Part shown: positions 11,423 to 22,504 of the stretch, piece after piece
Layout: each line of letters starts with the position of its first letter
How positions within the stretch are numbered: position 1 is the first letter of the stretch
DNA from: Funneliformis mosseae
Lineage: Eukaryota > Glomeromycota > Glomeromycetes > Glomerales > Glomeraceae
Assembly (NCBI GenBank): GCA_910592005.1
Contig: CAJVPP010000348.1
Span: 1-35,227, forward strand
Direction of reading: 5' to 3'
DNA length: 35,227 nucleotides
Position numbers and translations under genes: made by a program
The notes under the pieces: model-generated
The model's database searches: none
Told to the model about the DNA's origin: nothing
What the model saw: only the letters and a program-made list of their open reading frames with translations

Positions 11423-13171
11423 ATGACAGAACTTTCAAACCATGATTCTTCAACAAGAAAGCGTAGTCTTCGGTCGACAAAGTGTGCGCCGGATTCGAAT
11501 AATCCACAAGTCACTTCAATAAGTGAACCAATACCATTACTTGAGGAATATGGTTATGCGAAATGTAAACCACTAACATATGTATGTTTAGACGTGATTA
11601 ATCTTATTCTTATATTCTGAAAAATTTTAACTGTTTTATTGGGTTGTTCCTGTATTAGGTAATGTTCGCTGGGGGTCTTGGTGGTTCGACTGCCGATTTT
11701 TTGATGCATAGGTATATATTAAAACTTTTTTTGTTAAATCCGTAATTTCGTCTCATTTCGATCGATTTATCTCCTTTTTTTTTTGTTTTTTTTTTTTAAA
11801 AAAAAAAAAAAGTATTGATACAGTAAAAACTCGATTGCAAGGTCAAAAACCAGCCAAACCCCCAAAATATCAAAATATGATGCATGCTTATACTACGATT
11901 GTAAAGCAAGAAGGTATAATGCGTGGATTGTATGGTGGTGTTGTTCCTGCGATGTTAGGTTCAGGTAAAATATATTCTTGGGTTTTTCTTGTTCAAGCAA
12001 TAGAAAGAAAGAAAGGTAAGGTATTGACATGTAAATTTAACTTTTCTTAGTACCAGCTACTACAATATATTTTGGAACGTATGAATTTGTGAAACGTAAT
12101 ATAATTGGATTAAAAACTGGAGTTCCTGACACAGTTGCGCATTTAGCTGCTGGTAAGAAAATAAAATTTAAATTTAACTATTTTTATTGTATCTTTATTT
12201 ATAATTTCGAATGGATCTTTCATTAGGATCTATTGGTGACTTTATGGCATCTGTTGTATATGTGCCTTCCGAGGTATGTACTAAAATCTTGTAATTTCTA
12301 TTTTTGATGTGATTTCTAATATATAACGCATTATCATAAAATGATAAATTTTAAGGTGTTGAAAACACGATTGCAATTACAAGGACGATATAACAATCCA
12401 CATTTTGTTAGTGGTTATAATTATAAAAATACTTGGCACGCTGCGCAGATGGTTCGTTTGCGCCTTGGTGGTTCGTTTGCCATGGGCTACTTTTATTTGA
12501 TTTAACATTATAATTCGATATTATTTTATTACATAATTAGCTATGTTTCATTAATTCTTTACCCTTTGTTTTAGGTTTATAAATTGGAAGGACCAGGTGC
12601 ATTTTATCATGGATATAAAGCAACGCTATTAAGAGATGTACCATTTTCAGCGTTGCAATTTGCATTTTATGGTAACTTTTAAAAAAAGGATTTTTTTTTT
12701 TTTTTTTTGTATTTAGTGATTTATTTTTTCGTATAACTAACAATTCAAATTTTCATAGAAAAATTTAAATTATGGGCAAAGATGTACAAAAATAGCAATT
12801 ATTTAAGTTTACATTGGGAGATTGCTACAGGAGCTTTGGCAGGTGGATTAGCGGGTGCATTAACAACGCCATTGGATGTAATTAAAACATTATTACAAAC
12901 ACAAATCAAAAAACCTTCAGCAATAAAACAACCCTCATCTACACCTTCAGCTGCACAAAAACCACCACATTATTATTATACAGGAATATGGGAAGGAATG
13001 TTATGGAACTATAGACATCAGGGGATTGGAGGGTTATTTAGAGGAATCGGACCACGTGTAGCATGGACTGCTATGCAAAGCGGTTTAATGTTTGTTATTT
13101 ATGAACAAGTTCTCGAATTACTGGACAAAGTTACGAGTTGGAGAAAAGGTGAAGAAAACACAGAACAATAA
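11423..13171 (+). CDS. MME1: Mitochondrial carrier, MME1/YMR166C type (SLC25 family)
   Basis: Eight exons are supported by GT-AG sites and frame continuity: 11423-11581, 11659-11711, 11813-11964, 12051-12152, 12227-12273, 12356-12451, 12575-12671, 12759-13171. The product is 372 residues; yeast Mme1 is about the same length. Three carrier repeats are visible. Their signatures are [12 protein letters not shown] at 71-82 (Ser replaces the usual Pro, as in yeast Mme1), [12 protein letters not shown] from 169, and [12 protein letters not shown] from 273. [20 protein letters not shown] and [14 protein letters not shown] match what I know of YMR166C closely. Yeast Mme1 is an inner-membrane carrier implicated in magnesium export from mitochondria; the same role here is inference. 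The third signature has Leu where Arg is common. A 19-base duplication repeats the intron 6 donor. Intron 2 ends in a long T-run/A-run rather than a plain pyrimidine tract. Confidence 0.92.
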
Positions 13172-13827
13172 TAACAATAATAAAACTTCCGAAATTATTG
13201 GGAGGATTAAATGAAAAAAATAAAATAAAATAAATAAATAGATATTTTGGGAGAATAATGGTAGACGATATCGCTCATAGGAATATAGATATGTATTTAC
13301 ATGGGAAAATTTGATTTATTTTTATTAATGTTTTTCAAAAAAAAAAAAAAAAAAAAAGTAATGTACATTGGATCTAAGGTACGGCTCTTGAAAATTTTTA
13401 AGGTTTCAAAAAAAAAGTTATTTATCATAAAAAATTTCGAAATTCATACGTTCTGATTAACGTATAATATGTTTTTCATGGGTCTATCAGTTAAAATTCC
13501 TTGCAAGACAGAATTAAGAATTACCGGGCCGATTTTAGATTTTCACGTGAACGATCTATTTTATCGCTTTGTCAATTATAATATGGTTCTTAGCTGTCAT
13601 TGGTTTTTACCGAAAATATCCTTGAACCACCAATTTAATAAAAATTACTTGGTAAGGAGTAATTTTTATTAAATCAAGATGTATTGAAAATAATTATTTA
13701 AATAATTAACTTGTTTAAAAAGTTTTATTATACTTGACCTTATACTATTTTGTTTGGAAAAAGGAAATAATAGAAAAAAGGTAACACAGTATATTACACA
13801 ATTTATCATATCCTTCAAAATCATTAT
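13172..13827. other. Intergenic region between convergent genes
   Basis: This holds the 3' flanks of the carrier gene and of the sterol reductase gene. AATAAAA-type signals follow the carrier stop, and an A-run of more than 20 bases lies near 13336-13358. An open frame at 13469-13672 has no family features and overlaps a hairpin, so it is not called as a gene. Confidence 0.5.
13633..13674. repeat. 16-bp perfect inverted repeat between convergent 3' ends
   Basis: ATTTAATAAAAATTAC (13633-13648) pairs perfectly with 13659-13674 across a 10-base loop. An outer CTTG/CAAG pair (about 13621 and 13675) could extend the stem with a bulge. It lies between two converging genes, so both read-through transcripts would contain it. 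Confidence 0.85.
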
Positions 13828-15782
13828 TTAATAAATATACTAAAAAAGGAAAAAAAAATTTTTGTTTTTTAAAAACTTATAACGTTCGTAAATTAAATAT
13901 TCAAGTAAATATAATATACACTTACAGGGAATAATTTCCATTTTACAACCTTTCCATATTCATCCCAATATTTTCCATATTTACCTCTACATCTAGCATC
14001 ATCTCTCCAAATACGATGAATTAACAAAATCGTCATGTAAACAATATAAAAATAAGGCAGTAAATGATGAAATCCACAAGTAAGACACATTGCCAATGAT
14101 ATAAGCAAATCGCCAACATAATTAAAATGTCTAGATATTCCTATAAAAAAAAAAAGATTTAATATATATATATTTATATATATGTATATTTTAAAAAAAG
14201 AGGCTTACCCCAAAAACCACTTGTAATTAAAATACTTGAATGAGTTTTTCCATCACTGGTAACAAATTTTGTTTTAATAAATTTAGCAGGTTTACCCCAA
14301 ACCGTACAAACACCATTTGTTCTTCTAACAATATCTTTTTGATGGTTTACAGCTCGGAAGATATAATAACCGGAAAGTCCAACTCCAAGAACAAATAAAA
14401 AGTAAGGAATTGAAAGATCAATTGGATTTCGAACTAAATAATGCGATTGAAGTGTGTACTAAAAAAAAGGATTGAGAGATAGATAGATATTGATCAAAGA
14501 AGACAATGTATCTAATTTAAAATAGATAAATATACGCTACCATCCACGGAAGCCAAACGGTGTCGCCCCATGCCAGATAAAATCCAAAATGATCATGAGC
14601 GATATCTTTTTTTAAAAATGAAAAGTTAACAGTTTATAATTAACATAAATTATAAATTTCAATTGAACAATCATTTACTATCTACTTAAAACAATTCACC
14701 AATAGTTCTAAGGTACCAATCCTCATTATAAAAGAAATCCAAAACATAGACGGCATGCAAGAAATTCAATAGGATCATTGAATTTGTTACATAACCTAAT
14801 TCAAAAAATTTAAAATTCAAAATAATAAATATATCAATTAAATTTATTAAATATAAAAATGAATTAGAAATCACTTTACCAATTTTGTTATATTGGGCGG
14901 CAGCAAAAGACATATTAATTAATGTCCATGCTATAATGCCCGGTCTACCATTATGAAATAATTTAAAGTCCCAATATTTTCCAAACCTTGGGTTCATTTC
15001 AATACCCATCAACAAATCGTAAATAAAGCTGCCAGAAAATTTTCGATCTTCTGCATGCGAAGGCATCACGTATGCTTTGATGAATGAGAAGAGGGTAAGA
15101 AAATAACCATATATATTGGCAGCTATGAAAAGAGAACCCCATTGATCATGGACGATGGAAGCATCCCACCATTTGAAGTAAAATGCACCAACCAAATAAA
15201 GAGTATGAGTAATTAACCAAGCTAAAAGTCCATTTACCTAAAAAAAGAGTAAGAAGTGTGAGGCTTTTAAACAGATTCGATTTGGCGAAAAGATTAATAA
15301 TTACCTTATAAGGTAAAATGTGTCCAGCTGGAGTTCTTTGACCATAACCAATTTTTGCCGGCAAGATAGCATAAAGTATTGCTTGAAAACTTAACCAAGC
15401 GAAGTAAATTTTTATGCCATCTAATGAAAATTGAGGAAGCTTTTGTAAAATAACAGATTCAAAAGCTTCCTTAGAAAAATCATTTGATTGGAGAAGAATA
15501 ATCGGCTCAATTATAGAACATTGATAATGAGTGCAAACCACCCAAAAATAAACCACCAAGAGTGGACAACAAGTGAGAATAAGAGTAGACAATAAAACAG
15601 TATTATATGATATATCTAAAATAAGGTTAATAATTAGTGGTATTATTCATTTGACCTTTTAAAAAAAGGAGTATAAAATTGTATTTACCTTTATCACGAC
15701 CCCAAGTTTTTCCAGTTTGTGCTTTCAAACTTACTGAAGGCTCTTCATCCTTGGAAGTTTTCGAACTTCGCTTTGAAGACAT
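13828..15782 (-). CDS. DHCR7: 7-dehydrocholesterol reductase (ERG4/ERG24 sterol reductase family)
   Basis: Eight exons on the minus strand: 15782-15689, 15615-15305, 15237-14880, 14795-14700, 14605-14541, 14458-14209, 14140-13926, 13839-13828. The product is 466 residues; human DHCR7 is 475. DHCR7 reduces the C7-C8 double bond of delta-5,7 sterols with NADPH in the ER membrane. Family signatures are [16 protein letters not shown] (204-219) and [16 protein letters not shown] near the C-terminus. [40 protein letters not shown] and [12 protein letters not shown] (392-403) follow human DHCR7 more closely than ERG24 or ERG4. Several hydrophobic membrane segments are present. Intron 3 is 84 bases, stop-free and a multiple of three, so retention would add 28 residues. 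The last exon is only 12 bases and ends the protein in PYIY; without that splice the protein would end [10 protein letters not shown]. The start ATG precedes a Ser/Lys-rich N-terminus and GKTWGRD. Confidence 0.92.
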
Positions 15783-15991
15783 AATGAGAAAAGTTCTTTA
15801 CTAACAAAAAAAAAAAGTACTGGTTAATTTAAATAATTTAAATAATATCGGAACATTCTCTAAAATAGGAACTGATAACCGATTATCTCAAAAATTTTTT
15901 CGGGAAAAAAAATTAATCCTTTTAGGAATGATCGGCGAAATATAATTTGATTGGGGGCCGAATTAATGAATTCAAGACTTTTGACGGAAAG
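15783..15991. promoter_or_regulatory. Bidirectional promoter region, DHCR7 / KRR1
   Basis: Only 209 bases separate the two divergent start codons. The A/T element AAAAATTTTT (15890-15899) resembles the RRPE motif known upstream of yeast ribosome-biogenesis genes, which would suit KRR1. GATTGG (about 15949) is a CCAAT-type box. Assignment of either element is inference from motif and position only. Confidence 0.4.
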
Positions 15992-17596
<1,605 letters not shown>

Positions 17597-17789
17597 TCAT
17601 TTGAATGAATATATATATATTACGAATATTTAAAGGTTAATTCAATTGATAATTTGTTGCTTTATTCCAAACTAAATAATATTATTATGTACATCTAATT
17701 CATAAATATAATAAGCAGCTCTATACATTAAATACCTTCCTTTAAAAACCGTAAAGTTTAATTAACATTATAAAGTTTTAAATAAATTC

Positions 17790-19085
17790 TTAGCTTTTAA
17801 ATAAAGTATCCCAATGGGGTGGAACTCCCCATCCATGTTGATTGGCAACTCTAATGTAAGCACTCATTGCCTCAGCTGGACTATATTCATTCCTCCAATT
17901 TCGGTCAAGTCTTGCAGGAGGATTTAAAGTGCTTAACGCCAATTTGACCTGTAACAAAACTGCCTCCATCGAATATTCAGGAGACCATCCTCGATCACGA
18001 GAGTTGCCCATTGTTAACAAATCCATACAAATTGATCCTCCAACTGTAACCTAGTCAAAAAAAAAAAAACAAACGAACAAATAAATAAATATAATATATA
18101 TATATATATATATTTTTTACTAGAAATGTATTGAATTATTTGCTTACATGACCACCACCACCATTCATGAATCGAAGAAGTCTTGGACGAATTACACGAA
18201 TGTATCTAAGGGAATGAATTTGTAAGTAAATTTATTTAATAAAAGTCCTTCCAAAAATAAAACTTACGGGGGTAAGTTAGGATAATCTGGAGCAAAGCGA
18301 ACTTCCAAATCAATGCTTTTAACTTTGTGCCTTGCCATATCTTGAGCCAGCGGAATAGTCGGATCAAAGTTTTTGAGTTGCACGACCTATGAAAGATCAT
18401 GGATTAGCATCCATCATATCATAAATTTAAGGAAAAAGATAGAGTACAAACCCATTGGTAGACCGAACGCAACCTGTCAAGATTTACGTAAAATCCCAAA
18501 TCACTAGCGTTAGATGGTGATTCCTGGTTATGTATAATCATTCTCAATTCCTTATAAATACGTTGAGTAGCTGATTTGGTCGAGTTTGCTAGAAAAATAA
18601 AAAGAAAAGACGAAATAAACCTTGAAGCCTACTGATATAGTACATTATATATTCATTGAATGGGGGGATCGGTCTTCAACCGCTAGTCAACATATGTTAT
18701 CAATTATAAGACTATAAATAAAAAATCGATCCCGTATAATCCTAGTAGACTATATAATAAATAATTATTTCATATATATAGGTGTGATGGTACGCTTGAA
18801 TTTGAACATACTTGGAAAAGGTAATAATGTGAGATCAAATTCATCTAAAAAGTATAATAAATAATTAGCTTTCGAAATCAAACTATACAAAATGTTTAAA
18901 ATATCAAATATACCTTCATCATGTTCTTCAACCTTTTCGACCTCCGAGTTTATTTTTGGCACTTTTACTTGGGAACTACTAGCTTCACTTTCTTCAGTCT
19001 TTTCGTTCCTCCTTTTATGTCTTGAATTGTTGCCAACCATAGAATTCATCATATTTGACACGGTTTTTTGTATCTTTTTTGACAT
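17790..19085 (-). CDS. UBE2Q-like ubiquitin-conjugating enzyme E2
   Basis: Six exons on the minus strand: 19085-18914, 18844-18812, 18588-18452, 18386-18268, 18205-18148, 18050-17790. The product is 259 residues. The first 57 residues are Lys/Glu/Ser-rich and probably disordered. The UBC fold then runs from about RIYKELRMIIHNQE to the C-terminus. Landmarks are LEVRFAPDYPNLPPYIRVIR, then FMNGGGGHVTVGGSICMDLL with the putative catalytic Cys at 181, and RGWSPEYSMEAVLLQVKLAL. The Gly-rich lead-in without a classical HPN before the Cys, and the IC-M-(D/E)-LLT context, are typical of the UBE2Q class. I also know this UBC type as a domain fused to PARP in some fungi; no PARP domain is present here. 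It would accept ubiquitin from E1 by thioester. The substrate and partner E3 are unknown. Confidence 0.87.
18091..18112 (-). repeat. TA microsatellite in intron 5 of the E2 gene
   Basis: A run of TA dinucleotides lies inside the 97-base intron at 18051-18147, next to an A-run near 18058. Confidence 0.7.
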
Positions 19086-19100
19086 ATCTATTTTATTTTA

Positions 19101-19130
19101 TTTTTTTTTTTTTTAAAAAAAAAAAAAAAA
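19101..19130. repeat. T-run / A-run inverted homopolymer upstream of the E2 gene
   Basis: Fourteen T (19101-19114) are followed immediately by sixteen A (19115-19130), 15 bases upstream of the E2 start codon. Similar T-to-A junctions occur in carrier intron 2 (about 11775-11810) and KRR1 intron 7 (about 17410-17430). Confidence 0.9.
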
Positions 19131-22100
19131 GTTTAGAATTCATATAATGTATGTGCTTTCTTTTTCCCAATGCAACTTTCTTTTTGCAATGGAATTCTCC
19201 ATTAAGAGCTATGCTAGCAAGGTCGTAACACGAAAGAGCTTCGAAAACGGAAAACACGCACTTAAGCTTAGAAACAAAAAAAAAAGACGCGCTATCAGAG
19301 CAACAATTCTGTCCGCTTTAAACTTTGTCGCCCTGGGAAAGAGAAGAAACCGCTAGTGGGGAGGTTATCAAAAACTTATTTAGCTTAGACTTGCCTAAAG
19401 TGTTTGGGTATAGAAAACTTTTCCGGATGTTGATATAGGAATAAATTTGTCTTTAAATATTGTTAAATGAAAACCTTTTTATATTATATAATGAAGAGCT
19501 AGCTGTAGAGGTTATATCGATATGATTATTCGAAATTGATTATTGTGACATTTTTGTCTCCTTATATAGTAATCTGAAAAATGTAGCACAATTCAAAAAA
19601 AGCCTGGAATGCCTAATGACTTAGGATAAGAACTCATTGTTTCTATTATCATAATATCGGTGTACACTTTCCAAGACTTTGGACAAAATCATTGGACGAA
19701 AATTTTGTCATTAGTATTCTCGATTTATGGATCAATGATCGGATATTGTGTTTTTAGTAAAACTAATAAAATTTTATTTCAAATTTTGCCGATGCAAACT
19801 CAATAATGAATTATTGATTCCTAATTTTAAACATATATTCGTTTCAGAACGCAATTTAGTCTTTTATTCGTGCTTGGTTCTTTTCTTAACGCAGTCGGAT
19901 GCAAATATTTGGAAGGGTCTTGGCATCACTAAACTAGATTAAATATTCATTCTTTACAAGTGAATATAGATACAATATACCATTTTCTGGTATGATTCAA
20001 TAAAAGAAAACAAACATTATTTCATGTGATCGTATATAGTTTATTTTTTTAAATAGTAGTCTTTCCGATTGCAATTTTTTTTTTTTTCATTAAAGACGAT
20101 CTGTTAATCTTCGTAAGATATTATTAATTTGATGGTTAAATTTCAAATTCGTCTACTAATTTATCAAAGCCCTTTTACATTCATTCGTAAAATTATTTTA
20201 TTCAAGGTGATTATAGTGTTTTTTATAAGGTCAGACTTCAATTTTTTTTTTTTTGTCCCAATGACCAACATTCTGGCCCACTCCATAATATTAATGAAAA
20301 TCACAAAATAGAACAAAAAAAAAACCGTATCGCTGGGAGGTATATTTAAACTCCACTTTCCATTAAGGCTCATAAAGAGCTATATGAAGATTGAAATTTT
20401 CAATAAGATGATCTTATCTATTAACGAAAATTTTGAAGTCTAGCCTAATGTGCATGTTTGAATGAAAACTTTGTTAACAAGATATAAAGAATTTAGTTGT
20501 AATTACACAAATAATAAACCCTTTTAGATATAGGAATTTAGATACTTAAGGCAACATTAGTTTTTTTTCCCTTTTTACTTAATTAAATTATCGTTTGTTA
20601 TATAAAATACCAACAATACTTGACATGAATTATAATAAACATATTAAAATTGTAAAATTGTAAAGCAATTTTATTATGTCTCTTACTAACTTCAAGAATC
20701 AAAGGTATTCATCTAGCTTAATTGTGTATCGCTTTCCATGAGAAAATCTTTACTTGTTATGTTGAATGTATGCCTATTTTCCAATTATGGAAAATATGTC
20801 AATATAATTGAAGCACTTTCTACTACCCGGATTTGTAATCAAGTAAATAATTTTTTTTTGTTGAGACAATGGTCTTGGCATTTTTTTCAGGCCGAAGACC
20901 TTCTAAGCATTACAAAAGATAAGGGTTAGCATAACATATCCAAAGGTTTCATTCCAATGAAACGAACAAATGAAGATAAAAAAGGGAAGAATATGATCGA
21001 TTCTATGATATCATGACTAGAGATTTGCATTTCTAAACAGTCCAGGAAAAAACATAAGCATATATGATAGTCCGCCATGATATTATTAATTGTCCTGAGC
21101 GAAGCGAAGGACTATATATTTCTGTGCATTTGGTCATGTGAGCGTTTCTCTGTCCGCCACGTGATTTTCGTCCAATAATTCGCTCAGGACTCACAACGGT
21201 CCCCGTTTCCTAGTGAATAAAACATTCCTTGGGATAGAATATAGTTAAACTCATAAAGTACCAAAACACGGAGGGTTAAATTGTTCACATTTAGTTTTTA
21301 AACTATTCGTTGAATCCGATAACAAGTCAATAATAAAATTGTTTCAATGAATAATCAAGATATACCCAGTTTTAGCTTCTTGTAAATTATCACTTTGATC
21401 TAAAATCTTGATATTGATGACAGCTACGGACGTATTGTTCTTACATTCAAGTCAACCATTTTGTTCCAAGCGACCAATTCTTTGTCCCATAAACCATATT
21501 AATGAACAAATGGCCATTTGACTTTTATGAATTCTGGGACGATGATAGTCAGAATTAACTACCTTACTCCAAAAAAAGTGGAGTCTGTGTTACACATTAA
21601 ATCTCTGATTGGCTAAATTGGAACTAAAGACTGGCTTCACAACCGATTATTTTATTGATGTCAGTGCCATAACGTTAATTTACAATATATAGCCGTACGA
21701 CGCTATTACTTTCCTTATCAGAAGCGCAATTAAGGAACTGCTCCAGATTAGCACATAGATGCAAATTCATTAGACATAATGGATTTATAAAAAAAAAAAA
21801 AAAAAACTTTAATACTCTGTCCATAACGGACAGTTTGAGTTTAGGACAGTTTAATAATAATATAGGAACAATTTATTGAATCTATTTATGGTGAAAATAC
21901 TATAAAAATAAAGAAAACAAAAAAGACACTGCCTTTTCTGACAAGGATAATAATTAAAGAAGAATTTTTAAAATTAGTTTGTGCCCAAAACCATCTATAA
22001 CTTCTATAACTAAAAGTTTAACCAAAAAAACCTTGTACGTTTGTTTAATCTGAACGATTTACATAATAGGATACATATGTTTAATTAACATTGTTTTTTT

Positions 22101-22135
22101 TAAATAATTTCTCAACCATAAACGCCCAAAGCAGG
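19131..22135. other. Long intergenic region with small repeats
   Basis: No gene is confidently supported in 3 kb. A 69-codon frame at 19147-19356 ends in a Lys/Arg-rich segment (NKKKRRAIRA). It has more balanced base use than its surroundings and could be a small gene divergent from the E2, but no family, intron or signal supports it. Frames at 19748, 20129, 20738 and 22091 look random. Small hairpins include ACTCCA/TGGAGT (about 21567-21585, beside the 11-mer shared with 11100) and CTGTCC-ATAAC-GGACAG (about 21817). The 14-mer AAAAATGTAGCACA occurs near 19576 and again near 22975. A MITE-like element lies at 21092-21190. Confidence 0.45.
21092..21190. mobile_element. MITE-like element, 99 bp with 12-bp terminal inverted repeats
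   Basis: GTCCTGAGCGAA (21092-21103) is the exact reverse complement of 21179-21190. The interior holds a further GCGAAGGAC and a CACGTG box (about 21159). No clear target duplication is seen (flanks AATT and TCAC). It is too short to code, so it would be non-autonomous. A long-range hairpin of another origin cannot be excluded. Confidence 0.6.
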
Positions 22136-22423
22136 TCATTGGCCGATAACAGGAAATTCTTTCGGTTCGCATATACGCAATTTACATACATCTTTACATG
22201 TCTGATCAGCATCTCTACAGCAAGAAGCCTTGGGATTGCAAGTGCAGGTAGGCTTACCACATTCCTGAACGCATTTATCATTACCAGGAGTACAACAATT
22301 AATTCTGCAGTTTGGATTTTTTTGACGTTTCAATAGATTCGTTCCCGTTCGTTGATCGTTCGGATACGCGAGAGCAACCACGGCAAAGATAGTTAAGAGG
22401 AGTAAGAAAAGATTGAATTTCAT
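22136..22423 (-). CDS. Small secreted cysteine-rich protein (candidate effector)
   Basis: A single-exon 95-residue protein. A classical signal peptide (MKFNLFLLLLTIFAVVALA, about 1-19) is followed by a short propeptide ending in the Kex2-like dibasic site LLKR (about residue 33). Cleavage there would leave a mature peptide of about 62 residues with 12 cysteines in the order C-CC-C-C-C-C-CC-C-C-C, including CRINCC, TCTC and ASCC. Even cysteine number suggests six disulphides. All cysteines lie after the dibasic site, which supports a processed extracellular peptide. I do not recognise a named family. Candidate roles are effector, antimicrobial or wall-associated peptide, all inference. A TATA box stands 81 bases upstream. 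The gene is the last one before the repeat-rich boundary at about 23040. Confidence 0.8.
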   Translation of the reverse strand: MKFNLFLLLLTIFAVVALAYPNDQRTGTNLLKRQKNPNCRINCCTPGNDKCVQECGKPTCTCNPKASCCRDADQTCKDVCKLRICEPKEFPVIGQ

Positions 22424-22495
22424 TTTGATTTTTCAGAATTTTTCAGTCAAGTTTTTGTCGATTTTATTAATTTTCATCCTTTCCTTCCTCGACCC

Positions 22496-22504
22496 CTTTA
22501 TATA
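22496..22504 (-). promoter_or_regulatory. TATA box of the secreted-protein gene
   Basis: TATATAAAG on the minus strand, followed downstream by GGGGTCGAGG, begins 81 bases before the ATG at 22423. The position is plausible for a strongly regulated TATA-type promoter with a 5' untranslated region of about 45-55 bases. Confidence 0.6.

Noticed and set aside
13469..13672. 67-codon frame between the convergent genes
   Set aside because: Overlaps the 16-bp hairpin and has no protein-like features; probably 3' flanking DNA.
19147..19356. 69-codon frame upstream of the E2 gene
   Set aside because: Composition is better than background, but there is no family, signal, intron or regulatory evidence; mentioned only within the intergenic entry.
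20738..20929. 63-codon frame in the long intergenic region
   Set aside because: No recognisable domain; length is expected by chance in this composition.
22091..22336. Plus-strand frame overlapping the secreted-protein gene
   Set aside because: Antisense shadow of the cysteine-rich gene; the minus frame has signal peptide, dibasic site and paired cysteines.
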